Shown in pieces: positions 6,832 to 14,271 of a stretch of DNA of 29,171 bases. A program made the translations under genes and the position numbers. The notes beneath the pieces are model-generated. The model saw nothing but the letters and a program-made list of their open reading frames with translations, did not search any database and had not been told where the DNA came from. Numbering within the stretch: position 1 is the first letter of the stretch; each line of letters starts with the position of its first letter. The stretch comes from JBCBXA01 sp039816825 (GTDB lineage Bacteria; Pseudomonadota; Alphaproteobacteria; Rhizobiales; Rhizobiaceae): positions 1 through 29,171 of the forward strand of contig JBCBXA010000029.1 of the NCBI GenBank assembly GCA_039816825.1, given 5' to 3'.

Positions 6832-8039
6832 GACGCTTGTTGGTGGCGCGAGGCCCAGGCGGCCAGCCATTCCGCCGAGCGCATCTCATTAAGCCGGGAT
6901 TGGGTGCGTTCAAACTCGAACCCCTCCGTGCCCGGTGCATTGCGGTAGAGGTTCCAAGGTTCTGCTGCGGCGGACGCGGCCAGTCGTGATCCGGCATCAT
7001 AAAGAGTGTCGACCAGTATAATGAAGCGCTTGGCTTCGTTGCGTCGGGCCGGATCGATGATCGGAATGTCGTCGACCACAAAGCTGTCGAACCGCTCAGT
7101 CAGTGCCAAATAATCGTGTGCACCGATTGGCTGTTCGCAAAGCTGGCCGAAGCTCGCCCGCACGGCGCGCCCCGCTTGGCGGGAGATTGTCAGTTCGCGT
7201 CCATGGACTGTGATCGGCTGGCTTTGTTCCTGAACTGCAGCGGTCGTCCAGTTTCTCCAGACTTCATCCAATGCGGCTGTGGTGTTCATTCCCAAAGGCG
7301 CAAACCAGACGGCACCGGTGTCGATGCGCAGGCGCCGATAATCTGTCGGTGCATCGAGGCGCAGTGTTTCGGCGTGCTGCTGCAGGAGGTCGATGAAGGG
7401 TAGAAAGCGGTCACGGTTGATGCCGTCTTTGTAAAGGCCGTTGGGGGGTACATTGGAAGTCGCGATGACGGTCACACCGCGCTCGAACAGCACGGAGAAC
7501 AGGCGCGACAGGATCATCGCATCAGCGATGTCGCTGATGGCGAACTCGTCAAAACACAAAAGCCGGAGACCGCCCGCGTGGGCATCCACAATGGCGTTCG
7601 CAACCGGCGGAACAGGGTCTTCCTGTTTGGTCTCGCCCGCCCGATAGGCCTCTCGATGCCTGTGTATAGCGGCGTGCACATCCCGCATGAAGGCGTGAAA
7701 ATGGCTCCGTTTCTTCGCGGTGAATGGCGCTGCCTCAAAGAACATGTCCACGAGCATCGTCTTGCCGCGACCGACCGAGCCCCAAATGTAAAGGCCCTTT
7801 ACGGGCTGTCTTACTCGCTTTCCCTTCGCAAAAAGCCAGCCAAGCGCTGAGGTTTTGGATGCCAAAGTGCGATCGGTCTCGGCGGCCTGCAGCTCGTCCA
7901 GCACGAGGTCCAGCTTCTGGGCAATGTCTTCCTGAACCGCATCGGCTTCCAGCAGTCCGCTGGCCACCATCGCCTTCAACTGGGCGCGCACTGAAGCAGC
8001 CGTACCGTCGCTATCAGGTGCGGTTGGAGCAACAGGCAT
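6828..8039 (-). CDS. zapE: AFG1/ZapE-family ATPase
   Basis: The 403-residue product is an AFG1-like ATPase. It has Walker A GSVGRGKT (87-94) preceded by KGLYIWG, Walker B LLCFDEF (161-167) and the family segments HFHAFMRDVH and VIATSNVPPNGLYKDGINRDRFLPFI. Bacterial ZapE acts at the division site in Escherichia coli, and the mitochondrial homologue is tied to turnover of respiratory proteins. The gene is commonly found next to mdh in alphaproteobacteria, as here, with only the small GFA gene between. The start ATG at 8039 gives the expected length. The stop overlaps the GFA start by 4 bases. Confidence 0.95.
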   Translation of the reverse strand: MPVAPTAPDSDGTAASVRAQLKAMVASGLLEADAVQEDIAQKLDLVLDELQAAETDRTLASKTSALGWLFAKGKRVRQPVKGLYIWGSVGRGKTMLVDMFFEAAPFTAKKRSHFHAFMRDVHAAIHRHREAYRAGETKQEDPVPPVANAIVDAHAGGLRLLCFDEFAISDIADAMILSRLFSVLFERGVTVIATSNVPPNGLYKDGINRDRFLPFIDLLQQHAETLRLDAPTDYRRLRIDTGAVWFAPLGMNTTAALDEVWRNWTTAAVQEQSQPITVHGRELTISRQAGRAVRASFGQLCEQPIGAHDYLALTERFDSFVVDDIPIIDPARRNEAKRFIILVDTLYDAGSRLAASAAAEPWNLYRNAPGTEGFEFERTQSRLNEMRSAEWLAAWASRHQQAS

Positions 8040-8093
8040 GCAGTTTCCTATCCTGTGCGCCCTGAGAGTGAGGTCGGTTCCAGTGAGCCGGGC

Positions 8094-8654
8094 TTACGCG
8101 TCGCGGCTCAGGGTGACGGCTGTTCCGCCAGACGTCTTGCCGTCAAGGCGCTGGCCGCCGGTGCGGAACAGGCGCGCCACCGCCGATCCGCTATCATCGT
8201 AGAGCACCATCTGATTGCCGCTCACATTCCATTCCCGGACATTGCTCAACTCAGCATCCGGGCAGCGCAGGGGGCTGGCCTGGAAGTGCGTGGACCTGCG
8301 GGTGAAAGATGTTGCCAGCCGACAGGTGCCTCCAGCGACTTGAACGTTCCAGACGCCGGCCACCGAGCCACGATCCAGCGGTTCATTGCTGACAGGGGCA
8401 CTGGATGCGGCATTGGGTTGGGCTACCGGCTCTGTGCTTGCGATGTCACTCTGCTCCGGTGGGATCGGCAGGCCTGTGAGAGGATCAATCGCCCCAGGCT
8501 GTCCGGGAGTGGTGGGCGGTAGCGGCTGCGATGAAACCGTGCCAGCTGGGGCCGGAGGTAATGGCTGAACAGTGCTCAGAGGTTCCACGCTCCGCGTGCA
8601 TGCAGCGAGGGCCACGCTTGAAAGGAGCAAAACCGCCACGGGCGCAACGTGCAT
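8094..8654 (-). CDS. Lipoprotein with C-terminal protease inhibitor Inh (AprI) domain
   Basis: I take the ATG at 8654, giving MHVAPVAVLLLSSVALAACT, a lipoprotein signal peptide with lipobox LAAC; an ATG at 8696 adds 14 residues and is possible. After the acylated cysteine comes a Pro/Ser/Thr-rich linker of roughly 75 residues, then a C-terminal domain of about 90 residues, AGVWNVQ...GGTCRL...LRCPD...VREWNVSGNQMVLYDDSGSAVARLFRTGGQRLDGKTSGG, which fits the Inh/AprI metalloprotease-inhibitor fold (two cysteines, likely disulfide). Brucella Omp19 is a lipoprotein of this type, and from memory it also lies near mdh. It is probably anchored in the outer membrane and may protect against host or self proteases. 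Confidence 0.85.
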   Translation of the reverse strand: MHVAPVAVLLLSSVALAACTRSVEPLSTVQPLPPAPAGTVSSQPLPPTTPGQPGAIDPLTGLPIPPEQSDIASTEPVAQPNAASSAPVSNEPLDRGSVAGVWNVQVAGGTCRLATSFTRRSTHFQASPLRCPDAELSNVREWNVSGNQMVLYDDSGSAVARLFRTGGQRLDGKTSGGTAVTLSRDA

Positions 8655-8696
8655 GCTGCTGCCATTTCGAAATGCGGAATAGGTGAGAAAACTCAT

Positions 8697-9085
8697 AGAA
8701 CAGGTCCAAGCTTGCAGGCCGCGCGATCAACAGTCGACTGACAACCTTTTGAGATAAGTGAAGCCGTCTCACAAGGTGCCGAAAGGGCAGAGGATGCGCA
8801 CGGTGCGGATTTTTCTACGTTTGTTCCGTGTTTGCAGTCGGGATTCGGCATTTTGTGGGCAACCATTCCCTTTCTCAGATGTTTGTGGAGGCGAGCAGCT
8901 AATAGTGCGTTAACGCATGTCGTAATTTGCTACACGCGATCACAAATGAGTCATATGCGCGACATGAAGTTGGTGCATAGCGCTTTGCATGGACATGCGG
9001 CATCAGGGTTACTCCCGCATACGCATGTGAGATAAGACGTGCCGAAACGTCGACAAACGGGATCTGCGGGTCCGTGGAGGTGAAG
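8697..9085. other. Divergent intergenic region with no gene seen
   Basis: This 389-base stretch separates the minus-strand Inh lipoprotein gene from the plus-strand acyltransferase gene. Short open frames on both strands lack ribosome binding sites and recognisable products. It should hold both divergent promoters. The only clear structure is a 12-bp palindrome overlapping a CtrA-like sequence at 8899-8917. No terminator-like hairpin with a T run was seen. Confidence 0.6.
8899..8917. promoter_or_regulatory. CtrA-like site overlapping the palindrome TGCGTTAACGCA
   Basis: The plus strand reads CTAA, seven bases, TTAA at 8899-8913, one mismatch from the CtrA full-site consensus TTAA-N7-TTAA of alphaproteobacteria. 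The second half-site lies at the centre of a perfect 12-bp palindrome, 8906-8917. It is about 170 bases before the acyltransferase start and about 245 bases before the lipoprotein start. Such a degenerate motif can occur by chance, so this is only a candidate. Confidence 0.3.
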
Positions 9086-10072
9086 ATGGCTCTGGTTCCC
9101 ACAAAGCGCGTCACCCACGCTGCTGGCACCAATGGGCGTTTTGCTGATCCTCAACCGGCGATCCGCGAGCGGCGCGATACATCGGTGATGGCGGACCCTG
9201 ACCGGGCGCCGCAGACCGACCCCAACACCCATATTGTCGATCAGCTGATCGCAGAGCGTGGCGGTCGGATTTCCGACTCAATCGTTTGGCCGCTGGTCCG
9301 GCCGCTATTGCATAAATTCCTGCATTATGGCGAAGCCGTGCAGATGGCTGACCACATTGCCGATCTCCCAGCCGCTGAAGGCATGGATATTGTGTCGCGC
9401 CGTTTGCAGCTGGACGTTCAAACGGTCGGTCTGGAAAATGTGCCGCGTGCCGGCTCCTTTATCATCGTCTGTAACCATCCAACCGGCATAGCCGACGGCG
9501 TTGCGATGTGGGATGCGCTTGCCTCCCACAGGCCTGACATGACGGTGTTCGCCAACCGCGACGCGATCCGCGTGAGCCGTCGACTGAGCGATGTCATCAT
9601 TCCTGTCGAATGGCGCGACGGCTACAAGACACGCGATAAAAGCCGGGAGACCCTGCGGTTGACCAGCGCCGCCATCAAGGCGGAAAGGCCCATTGTCATT
9701 TTCCCTTCGGGGCGGATCGCTTACTGGGCCAATGGCGGGCTAACAGAAAGGGAGTGGCAGACTTCGGCTCTGACGCTCGCCCGAAAGTACAATCTCACCG
9801 TTGTTCCGGCCAATATGCGAAGCCGCAATTCGGGCCTTTTCTATTGGTTTGCCAAGTGGAGCCGCGAACTGCGGGACATGACGGTATTTCACGAACTGCT
9901 GAACAAGCAGGGCACCCGCTTCGACATCACCTTTGGAAAGCCCATCGCCCCGGAGACGCTCGACCTTGAGGGCTCAGGCATGACCGAGTTGCTGCAGGAT
10001 TTCTGTGTCAATGAGTTGGCGAGCCGGCCGGATGCGGTGTTCGACCCGCGTGCCAAGCTGCGAAAGGGCTAG
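9086..10072 (+). CDS. PlsC-type lysophospholipid/glycerol acyltransferase family protein
   Basis: The 328-residue product starts at the ATG at 9086, which has GGAGG five bases upstream; an in-frame GTG at 9074 would include that site. It carries the acyltransferase blocks: SFIIVCNHPTGIADG (about 125-138) as motif I, VFANRDAIR, and IFPSGRIAYW (about 205-214) as motif III, then VVPANMRSRNSGLFYW. Members transfer an acyl chain from acyl-ACP or acyl-CoA to a lyso-lipid at the inner membrane. The His to Asp spacing in motif I is H-X5-D, not the usual H-X4-D. No membrane helix is obvious. It is monocistronic and its stop codon shares CTAG with the stop of mtaB on the other strand. Confidence 0.85.
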   Translation: MALVPTKRVTHAAGTNGRFADPQPAIRERRDTSVMADPDRAPQTDPNTHIVDQLIAERGGRISDSIVWPLVRPLLHKFLHYGEAVQMADHIADLPAAEGMDIVSRRLQLDVQTVGLENVPRAGSFIIVCNHPTGIADGVAMWDALASHRPDMTVFANRDAIRVSRRLSDVIIPVEWRDGYKTRDKSRETLRLTSAAIKAERPIVIFPSGRIAYWANGGLTEREWQTSALTLARKYNLTVVPANMRSRNSGLFYWFAKWSRELRDMTVFHELLNKQGTRFDITFGKPIAPETLDLEGSGMTELLQDFCVNELASRPDAVFDPRAKLRKG

Positions 10073-11364
10073 GCGGCCATCCGGGCGACGAGTCGACCGT
10101 TGCGCACATGATCGCCCACGGCTGACACTATGTCGCCTGCGTTCACACCATCAGCGCCCCCCAAGGTCACTGGCAAGGTCACTGGAGAGAAGTCTTCAGC
10201 ATGGGCTGACAGGCTGCCGTCTTTGTTGGGGCGCTCCACCAGCACCTGAGTAACACTGCCGACCTTCCCGGCCAGGTGCTTTTGCAGCGCGTTGTCGGCT
10301 ACGACCCGAAGGCGCGCAGCGCGCTCTTTGACGAGGCTGCGATCGAGCTGAGGCATGCGCGCTGCTGGCGTGTTTGGGCGGGGCGAGAACGGAAACACAT
10401 GCACGAACGACAGATTTGCATCTTCCACCAGAGACAGCGTGTTGGCGAACATCTCTTCGGTTTCTGTCGGAAACCCTGCCATCAGGTCGGCACCGAAAGC
10501 GATGTCCGGGCGTGCGGATTTCAGCTCCGAACAAAAGCGCAGCGTGTCATCGCGCAGATGCCGCCGCTTCATGCGCTTGAGGATCATGTCGTCTCCTGAC
10601 TGCAAAGAGAGATGAAGATGCGGCATGAAACGCGGGTCGGAGATGATGATGTCCTGAAGCTCCTGATCCACTTCTATGGAGTCTATAGAGCTCAGCCGGA
10701 GGCGCTTGAGGTCCGGAACCTGATTGAGAATGCGGCGCACGAGACTGCCCAGTGTCGGCTTTCCGGGAAGGTCCGGCCCGTAGGACGTGGTGTCGACGCC
10801 GGTGAGCACGACTTCCTGATAGCCGTTTCCAACCAGCCGTTTTACCTGCTCGACAACGGGCCCGGCAGGAACGGACCGCGAGTTTCCACGACCATAGGGA
10901 ATGATGCAAAACGTGCAGCGGTGGTCGCAGCCGTTCTGCACCTGAACAAAGGCGCGGGCGCGGCCTTCAATGCAGTCCACCATGTGAGACGCGGTTTCGG
11001 ACAATTCGAAAATGTCGTTGACCCGGACCTTCTCATAGAGATTGACGCCGAACTCGGGCAATGCGCGATAGGATTGGGCGTGAAGCTTGTCCTCATTGCC
11101 CAGCACCAGATCCACTTCATCCATTTGGCCGAAGCTCTCGGGGTCGGTCTGCGCCGCGCATCCGGACACGATGATGCGACTGTCTGGATTTTCTCTGCGC
11201 GCTCGGCGTATGGCCTGTTTGGCCTGGCGGACGGCCTCGCCGGTGACGGCGCATGTGTTAATCAGGACGGCATCGGTCAGGCCGGCGGCCTCTGCCTCCC
11301 GCTGCATGACTTCGCCCTCATAGGTGTTGAGGCGACAACCGAATGTCAGGGTTCTGACGGCCAT
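10069..11364 (-). CDS. mtaB: tRNA (N6-L-threonylcarbamoyladenosine(37)-C2)-methylthiotransferase
   Basis: MtaB adds a methylthio group to t6A37 in tRNAs reading ANN codons. The 431-residue product starts at MAVRTLTFGCRLN. The N-terminal UPF0004 domain has three cluster cysteines at about 10, 38 and 69 (FGCRLNT, NTCAVT, SGCAAQ). The radical SAM domain has CDHRCTFC (146-153, the CxxxCxxC ligands) followed by IIPYGRGNSRS. The C-terminal part after about 360 is TRAM-like. The GCRLN motif and CAVT favour MtaB over MiaB or RimO. The start lies one base after the dapF stop, so the two form an operon; dapF-mtaB is a common alphaproteobacterial pair. Confidence 0.94.
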   Translation of the reverse strand: MAVRTLTFGCRLNTYEGEVMQREAEAAGLTDAVLINTCAVTGEAVRQAKQAIRRARRENPDSRIIVSGCAAQTDPESFGQMDEVDLVLGNEDKLHAQSYRALPEFGVNLYEKVRVNDIFELSETASHMVDCIEGRARAFVQVQNGCDHRCTFCIIPYGRGNSRSVPAGPVVEQVKRLVGNGYQEVVLTGVDTTSYGPDLPGKPTLGSLVRRILNQVPDLKRLRLSSIDSIEVDQELQDIIISDPRFMPHLHLSLQSGDDMILKRMKRRHLRDDTLRFCSELKSARPDIAFGADLMAGFPTETEEMFANTLSLVEDANLSFVHVFPFSPRPNTPAARMPQLDRSLVKERAARLRVVADNALQKHLAGKVGSVTQVLVERPNKDGSLSAHAEDFSPVTLPVTLGGADGVNAGDIVSAVGDHVRNGRLVARMAA

Positions 11365-11365
11365 G

Positions 11366-12334
11366 TCAGTCCTCTTCCGAGCTGTCAGGGTCATCCTGTT
11401 CCAGGCGACGCCAGGCGCCGGTGGCCGGTTCAACCATGCCACCCCATTCAAACTCTGCCGGGCCTGTCATGAAGACGCGCCCGTTGCGTCCGTCTTCGGC
11501 ATTCTGCCAGTCAATGCCCAGATCTCCACCCGGGACAGTGACTGTGGCTTGGGGGTCCGTCATGCCGAGCCTGTGGGCAGCCACGAGGGTCGCGCAGGCG
11601 GCGGAGCCGCATGCTTTTGTGAGGCCCGCGCCCCGCTCCCAAGTGCGGATCTGAATGTGCGACCGGTTCAGCACATTGGCGATCGAGATGTTGGCACGAT
11701 CGGGAAAGATGGGATGGTTTTCCAGCACGGGTCCGAAGCGGTCCAGATCGTAGCTCCAGACATCTTCCGGTGCCCAGAAGATGGCATGGGGATTGCCCAT
11801 GTTCACAGCTGAGGGCGTGTGCAGAACCGGATTGTCGATGGGTCCGATCTGCAGCTCTATGTTGCGCGTATCGGCGAACTCTTCGGCCAGGGGAATGTCC
11901 TGCCAGTCAAACAATGGAGCGCCCATATCCACCGTGATGGCGCTCGGGCCGTTGTCTTTGGCGGTCAGAATTCCGGCACGGGTTTCAAAGGTAAACGCGT
12001 TGCGTCCGGTTTCGCCGGCCAGCGCATAGACCACGCAGCGCATGCCGTTGCCGCATGCACCGGCCTGGGAACCATCCGTGTTCCAAATCCGGATATAGGC
12101 GTCCGTGCCATCGGTAGATGGCTGACGGATTTCCATGATCTGATCGAAGGCTGTGTCTTCATGTGCCGCAAGAGCCACGGCTGCCTCTGGCGTCACGTGG
12201 TCGGATCGACAGCGCATGTCGATCACAAGGATTTCGTTGCCCAGCCCATTCATGCGCGCAAAGCGTGCCCAACTGCCTGTTGAGGCGCCTGTCGTGCCGG
12301 ATGCTGTGTTGATGGGAGCGGACATGGTGTCCAT
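11366..12334 (-). CDS. dapF: Diaminopimelate epimerase
   Basis: DapF interconverts LL- and meso-diaminopimelate for lysine and peptidoglycan synthesis. The 322-residue product has both catalytic cysteines: C94 in AGACGNGMRC and C242 in TKACGSAACA, each heading a helix as in the family. Other conserved blocks are FARMNGLGNEILVID near the N terminus, WNTDGSQA, and NMGNPHAIFW in the middle. It is longer than the usual 275-290 residues because of a Ser/Thr/Ala-rich N-terminal extension of about 20 residues and a short acidic C-terminal tail; a start at MSAPINT (three codons later) is equally possible. mtaB follows with a one-base gap. Confidence 0.96.
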   Translation of the reverse strand: MDTMSAPINTASGTTGASTGSWARFARMNGLGNEILVIDMRCRSDHVTPEAAVALAAHEDTAFDQIMEIRQPSTDGTDAYIRIWNTDGSQAGACGNGMRCVVYALAGETGRNAFTFETRAGILTAKDNGPSAITVDMGAPLFDWQDIPLAEEFADTRNIELQIGPIDNPVLHTPSAVNMGNPHAIFWAPEDVWSYDLDRFGPVLENHPIFPDRANISIANVLNRSHIQIRTWERGAGLTKACGSAACATLVAAHRLGMTDPQATVTVPGGDLGIDWQNAEDGRNGRVFMTGPAEFEWGGMVEPATGAWRRLEQDDPDSSEED

Positions 12335-12417
12335 ATGGCAGGGGTTCTGCGGCTTTGCCAGAGGGTGAGAGGGCGAGAGGGTGCGCCTAAGCGACCATTT
12401 GGTCCAGGGTCCCGACC

Positions 12418-13995
12418 CTAAGCCTTGCGCTGTGCAACGCGGATTTCAGCAGGGTCAGTCGGCGGTGCCCTGCGATCGCTTGCGCTGGAGCCGACGGCAC
12501 GCTGGCGACGGTCAATGCCGGCGGCGCTGTCGCCCTTGAAGATGGCGCGGCCACGCCCGGCATCCTTGGCCAGGTACAGAGCTTCGTCGGCATTTCGAAC
12601 CAGTTCACCCACTGACAGTCCGTGCTCGGGTGCATTGGCCACACCAATCGATGAACCAATCGAAATGGAGTTGCCCTCGAAGGACACGGGCTGGCATGCG
12701 GCCTCGATGAGGCACTCACACACAAATTCCAGCGCTTCGCCGTCATGCACACCGTGAACAATCGCCATGAATTCATCGCCGCCAATGCGTGATAGCTCGC
12801 CGATGGGCGAGATGATGGCGTTCATCCGACGGGCAACCGTACGCAGAACGTGGTCGCCCGCGTCGTGGCCGAAGCTGTCATTGGCCTGCTTGAAGTGGTC
12901 GAGATCAATCGCCAGAAGCGCAAACGGGCGTTCAACGGCCTCTGCCGTGGCTTCATCAATGCGGATGTCGAACTTCGAGCGATTGGCCAGGCCCGTCAGG
13001 CTGTCATGGTGCGCGAGATGACGGTTCTGGCTTTCAGAGTCTGCCAGGGCCTGAAGCGTTGATGAGAACCGGCTGCCGATGATGTAGACGGCGGCACCAG
13101 CAATCAGCAGCAGAATACAGATGGTTGGTGCCACGGCACGCAGGATCGCAAAGCGCGGTGGAACGGGCTGCCAGCTCGCCTCCACCGCAGGGGCGCTCGG
13201 ACCATTCGATATCAGGGCGCTGGCACTGGCGGTGTCTGAACCCGCAAATTCCGAAAGCTTGAGGTCATTGAGCTGCAGGCGACCAGCCATCTCCGCGATC
13301 ACATTGTCACTGACTGGCAGGGATGCCACGGCGATGATGGGACTGTCTTTCACGCCCGCCAGCTTCACGCTTGTCGGCAGAACCGGCTGAGCGACCATCA
13401 GCTTCAGCTTGCCCTTCACATAGCGAAAGCCATAGCTGGTGAGCCCGAGGCGTTCGCGCTTGGCGTCGGCAGGCACCAGGGCACCACGCCGTGTCTCTAT
13501 CTTCACCGCGTGAAACTGATCCACGACATCGGCCACCAGATCGGCGGAGTTGACCATCACCTGCTGGTCGAGCTCACGGTCAGAGACCTGGGTCAGCCAC
13601 GCGGTGGCCTTGAACAGACCGCCCTGCGAGAAGACGACCGACTCGAACCCGAAGCTGTTCCACGCCTGAGGCACGATTTCCGGCTTCAGCATCTCGAGGT
13701 CGAGCTCGTCCTTGGTTGCGGTGAACACAACGTCGTTGCGCGTAAGCAGCCTCATATTCCTCAGGGATGCGTGGGCAAGACGCTCGAACTCAAGGGCAAC
13801 CAGACGGCGTTCGGACTCCAGCGTCATGCGATTGGCCAGATTGCCCGCAAAGTCGGCCACAAACACCAAGGAAGCGATAAACATGACCAAAGTAATGAGC
13901 GCAGCCGTCCAGACACGGTTCACCAAACGGCGACCGTCCGTATTCTCCAAACCGGCGGTCCGGTCGGCCGATATGCCTGCAATGGCGCTCTTCAT
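12418..13995 (-). CDS. Membrane-bound GGDEF diguanylate cyclase with periplasmic sensor domain
   Basis: The 525-residue product makes cyclic di-GMP from two GTP if active. A first helix at about 29-51 and a second at about 282-306 enclose a periplasmic domain of about 230 residues whose start (ESERRLVALEFERLAHASLRNM...RNDVV) resembles CHASE4-type sensors. The cytoplasmic GGDEF domain begins at HDSLTGLANR (330-339), has DLDHFKQANDSFGHDAGD and an intact RIGGDEF (403-409). The inhibitory I-site (RxxD five residues before GGDEF) reads SPIG, so product inhibition at that site is probably absent. The tail of about 35 residues is charged. I use the ATG at 13995; the frame stays open to 14169 but that extension is not family-like. 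No EAL domain is present. Confidence 0.9.
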   Translation of the reverse strand: MKSAIAGISADRTAGLENTDGRRLVNRVWTAALITLVMFIASLVFVADFAGNLANRMTLESERRLVALEFERLAHASLRNMRLLTRNDVVFTATKDELDLEMLKPEIVPQAWNSFGFESVVFSQGGLFKATAWLTQVSDRELDQQVMVNSADLVADVVDQFHAVKIETRRGALVPADAKRERLGLTSYGFRYVKGKLKLMVAQPVLPTSVKLAGVKDSPIIAVASLPVSDNVIAEMAGRLQLNDLKLSEFAGSDTASASALISNGPSAPAVEASWQPVPPRFAILRAVAPTICILLLIAGAAVYIIGSRFSSTLQALADSESQNRHLAHHDSLTGLANRSKFDIRIDEATAEAVERPFALLAIDLDHFKQANDSFGHDAGDHVLRTVARRMNAIISPIGELSRIGGDEFMAIVHGVHDGEALEFVCECLIEAACQPVSFEGNSISIGSSIGVANAPEHGLSVGELVRNADEALYLAKDAGRGRAIFKGDSAAGIDRRQRAVGSSASDRRAPPTDPAEIRVAQRKA

Positions 13996-14271
13996 GCCAC
14001 AATCAGACCACAGGAAGCTTAAAGAAAAGCTTATGGTTCTGGTCTGAAAGCGGAATTCGAGCTGTCTATCTTGACAGCAGGAAGCTCGCCATGGTGTACC
14101 AGCGGCGCTCTGCAGACATTCCTCCGCAGCAGCCGACCATGGGGCAAGCACCACCATGGAGGTCAACACCCGACAGCGCGTTGCGCCCTCGGGTGATTTT
14201 TCGGTTGCTGTTGGGGTTGTTCGTTAGAGCGACTACCTTTGGGATGAACCCTGAAGGGCAAAGGAAAAGAC
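13996..14271. other. Divergent intergenic region between GGDEF gene and ffh
   Basis: This 276-base region should contain the divergent promoters of the diguanylate cyclase gene and of ffh. It has a small perfect hairpin, GCTGTC-TATCTT-GACAGC at 14061-14078, with no T run. I searched it for the 4.5S SRP RNA, which would be a logical neighbour of ffh, and did not find the conserved GGAAGGAAGCAGC-type loop. No other gene seen. Confidence 0.55.

Noticed and set aside
12360..12419. Three tandem 8-base units (AGAGGGTG-like) at 12360-12383 and a 6+2+6 palindrome at 12406-12419 between dapF and the GGDEF gene
   Set aside because: Too short for a repeat family and no T run after the dyad; judged chance or minor sequence drift.
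13996..14271. Possible 4.5S SRP RNA (ffs) next to ffh
   Set aside because: The conserved GGAAGGAAGCAGC-type loop is absent; the only hairpin is short and unrelated.
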